64,000 bases of DNA from Nostoc sp. PCC 7107 (GTDB lineage: Bacteria; Cyanobacteriota; Cyanobacteriia; Cyanobacteriales; Nostocaceae). The notes below the pieces were generated by a model. It saw only the letters and a program-made list of their open reading frames with translations, had not been told where the DNA came from and ran no database searches. Positions 63,704-64,000 of this stretch are shown here, in pieces. A program made the translations under genes and the position numbers. The number at the start of each line of letters is the position of its first letter. Position 1 is the first letter of the stretch. The stretch is from NCBI RefSeq assembly GCF_000316625.1, contig NC_019676.1, positions 5,102,501-5,166,500 of the forward strand. Reading direction: 5' to 3'.

Positions 63704-64000
63704 ATGGATACTGCTATTCTGCCATCTACGTTGCTGCTCACCTTATTGTTATCAGTTGGGCTATTTTTCTTTATTCGTGCTGCAACCAAAGACCGCACAA
63801 AAACTGCACAACTGGTTTCTGAGCAAGACGAAGCTGTATTAATGCCTCAATTACAGGATTATTTCCTTTCGCGGTCTTACCGAGTGGCAGCGGTAGACCG
63901 AGATAAAAATCAAGTTATTTTTGAGGGTTTTGTCCAACCCAGCCTATTTTTAGCAATTTTTTTGACGCTACTGGCAACAGTAGGTTTGATTTGTTTATCC
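63704..64000 (+). CDS. CCB-type cytochrome b6f cofactor assembly protein (partial)
   Basis: Only the first 99 codons are in the window; the gene runs off the right edge. It has a first membrane helix (LLLTLLLSVGLFFFIRAATK), a soluble part (LPQLQDYF-like, SRSYRVAAVDRDKNQVIFEG) and a second helix (LAIFLTLLATVGLICLS). The wording resembles cyanobacterial proteins called cofactor assembly of complex C subunit B, which help attach haem ci to cytochrome b6. Exact CCB number is uncertain (CCB1 likely). Confidence 0.65.
   Translation, partial: MDTAILPSTLLLTLLLSVGLFFFIRAATKDRTKTAQLVSEQDEAVLMPQLQDYFLSRSYRVAAVDRDKNQVIFEGFVQPSLFLAIFLTLLATVGLICLS

Overview
This 64-kb window is chromosomal DNA of a filamentous, probably heterocyst-forming cyanobacterium (Nostocales; Nostoc/Anabaena/Calothrix-like). 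The signs are frequent HIP1 octamers (GCGATCGC), heptameric short tandem repeats in spacers, cyanobacterial NDH-1 genes in the order gltA-ndhA-ndhI-ndhG-ndhE, a XisI-family protein, and lineage-typical families (DUF29, DUF928, DUF948, DUF1822, DUF3611, Uma2, SLH/OprB porin). Identifications come from reading motifs and family resemblance; no database search was run.

Region 1 (1-11.9 kb), mostly core. A nucleoside phosphorylase, an MntA/HepT toxin-antitoxin pair and a large secreted two-partner-secretion-type exoprotein precede a minus-strand block: sixA, gltA, ndhA, ndhI, ndhG, ndhE, nadK. Spacers in the ndh block carry heptamer repeats and hairpins.

Region 2 (12.2-26.9 kb), the most interesting part: a DNA phosphorothioation-type defence locus. 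A DUF4007 protein (SspB-like), a 1172-residue ATPase (SspC-like), a PAPS-reductase-fold ATP pyrophosphatase (SspD-like) and a cysteine desulfurase (SspA/DndA-like) would form the sulfur-modification arm. Between SspD and the desulfurase lie four tightly packed genes: a GIY-YIG nuclease-like protein, a 751-residue DGQHR protein, a DEAH helicase and a GHKL ATPase. The last three resemble the SspFGH type of effector module rather than SspE; the GIY-YIG protein looks like an addition. Each half has a candidate promoter whose spacer is occupied by an AGTA/TACT palindrome, suggesting a shared repressor. About 1 kb of gene debris separates the halves.

Region 3 (27-31.2 kb): DHH phosphoesterase, HNH protein, alanine racemase and tRNA-Leu(UAG).

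Region 4 (31.3-41.7 kb): a second defence block, a type I restriction-modification system (hsdM-hsdS, and hsdR 3.4 kb away). Between hsdS and hsdR are a HigA-like HTH protein, an orphan XisI, a DUF29 protein, a DUF4351 nuclease-like protein and a PIN toxin/antitoxin pair.

Region 5 (41.7-54.5 kb): ftsW, three glycosyltransferases, an FHA protein/lipoprotein/membrane-protein trio, a DUF1822, CHAT-CHASE2 and DUF928 cluster, and a CobW-family GTPase. Region 6 (54.6-64 kb): a broken toxin-antitoxin pair, an APC permease, an iron-uptake-type porin, Uma2, YtxH and DUF948 envelope proteins, one IS5-family element with recognisable ends, small membrane proteins, a PadR regulator, and the start of a CCB-type cytochrome b6f cofactor-assembly protein cut by the window edge.
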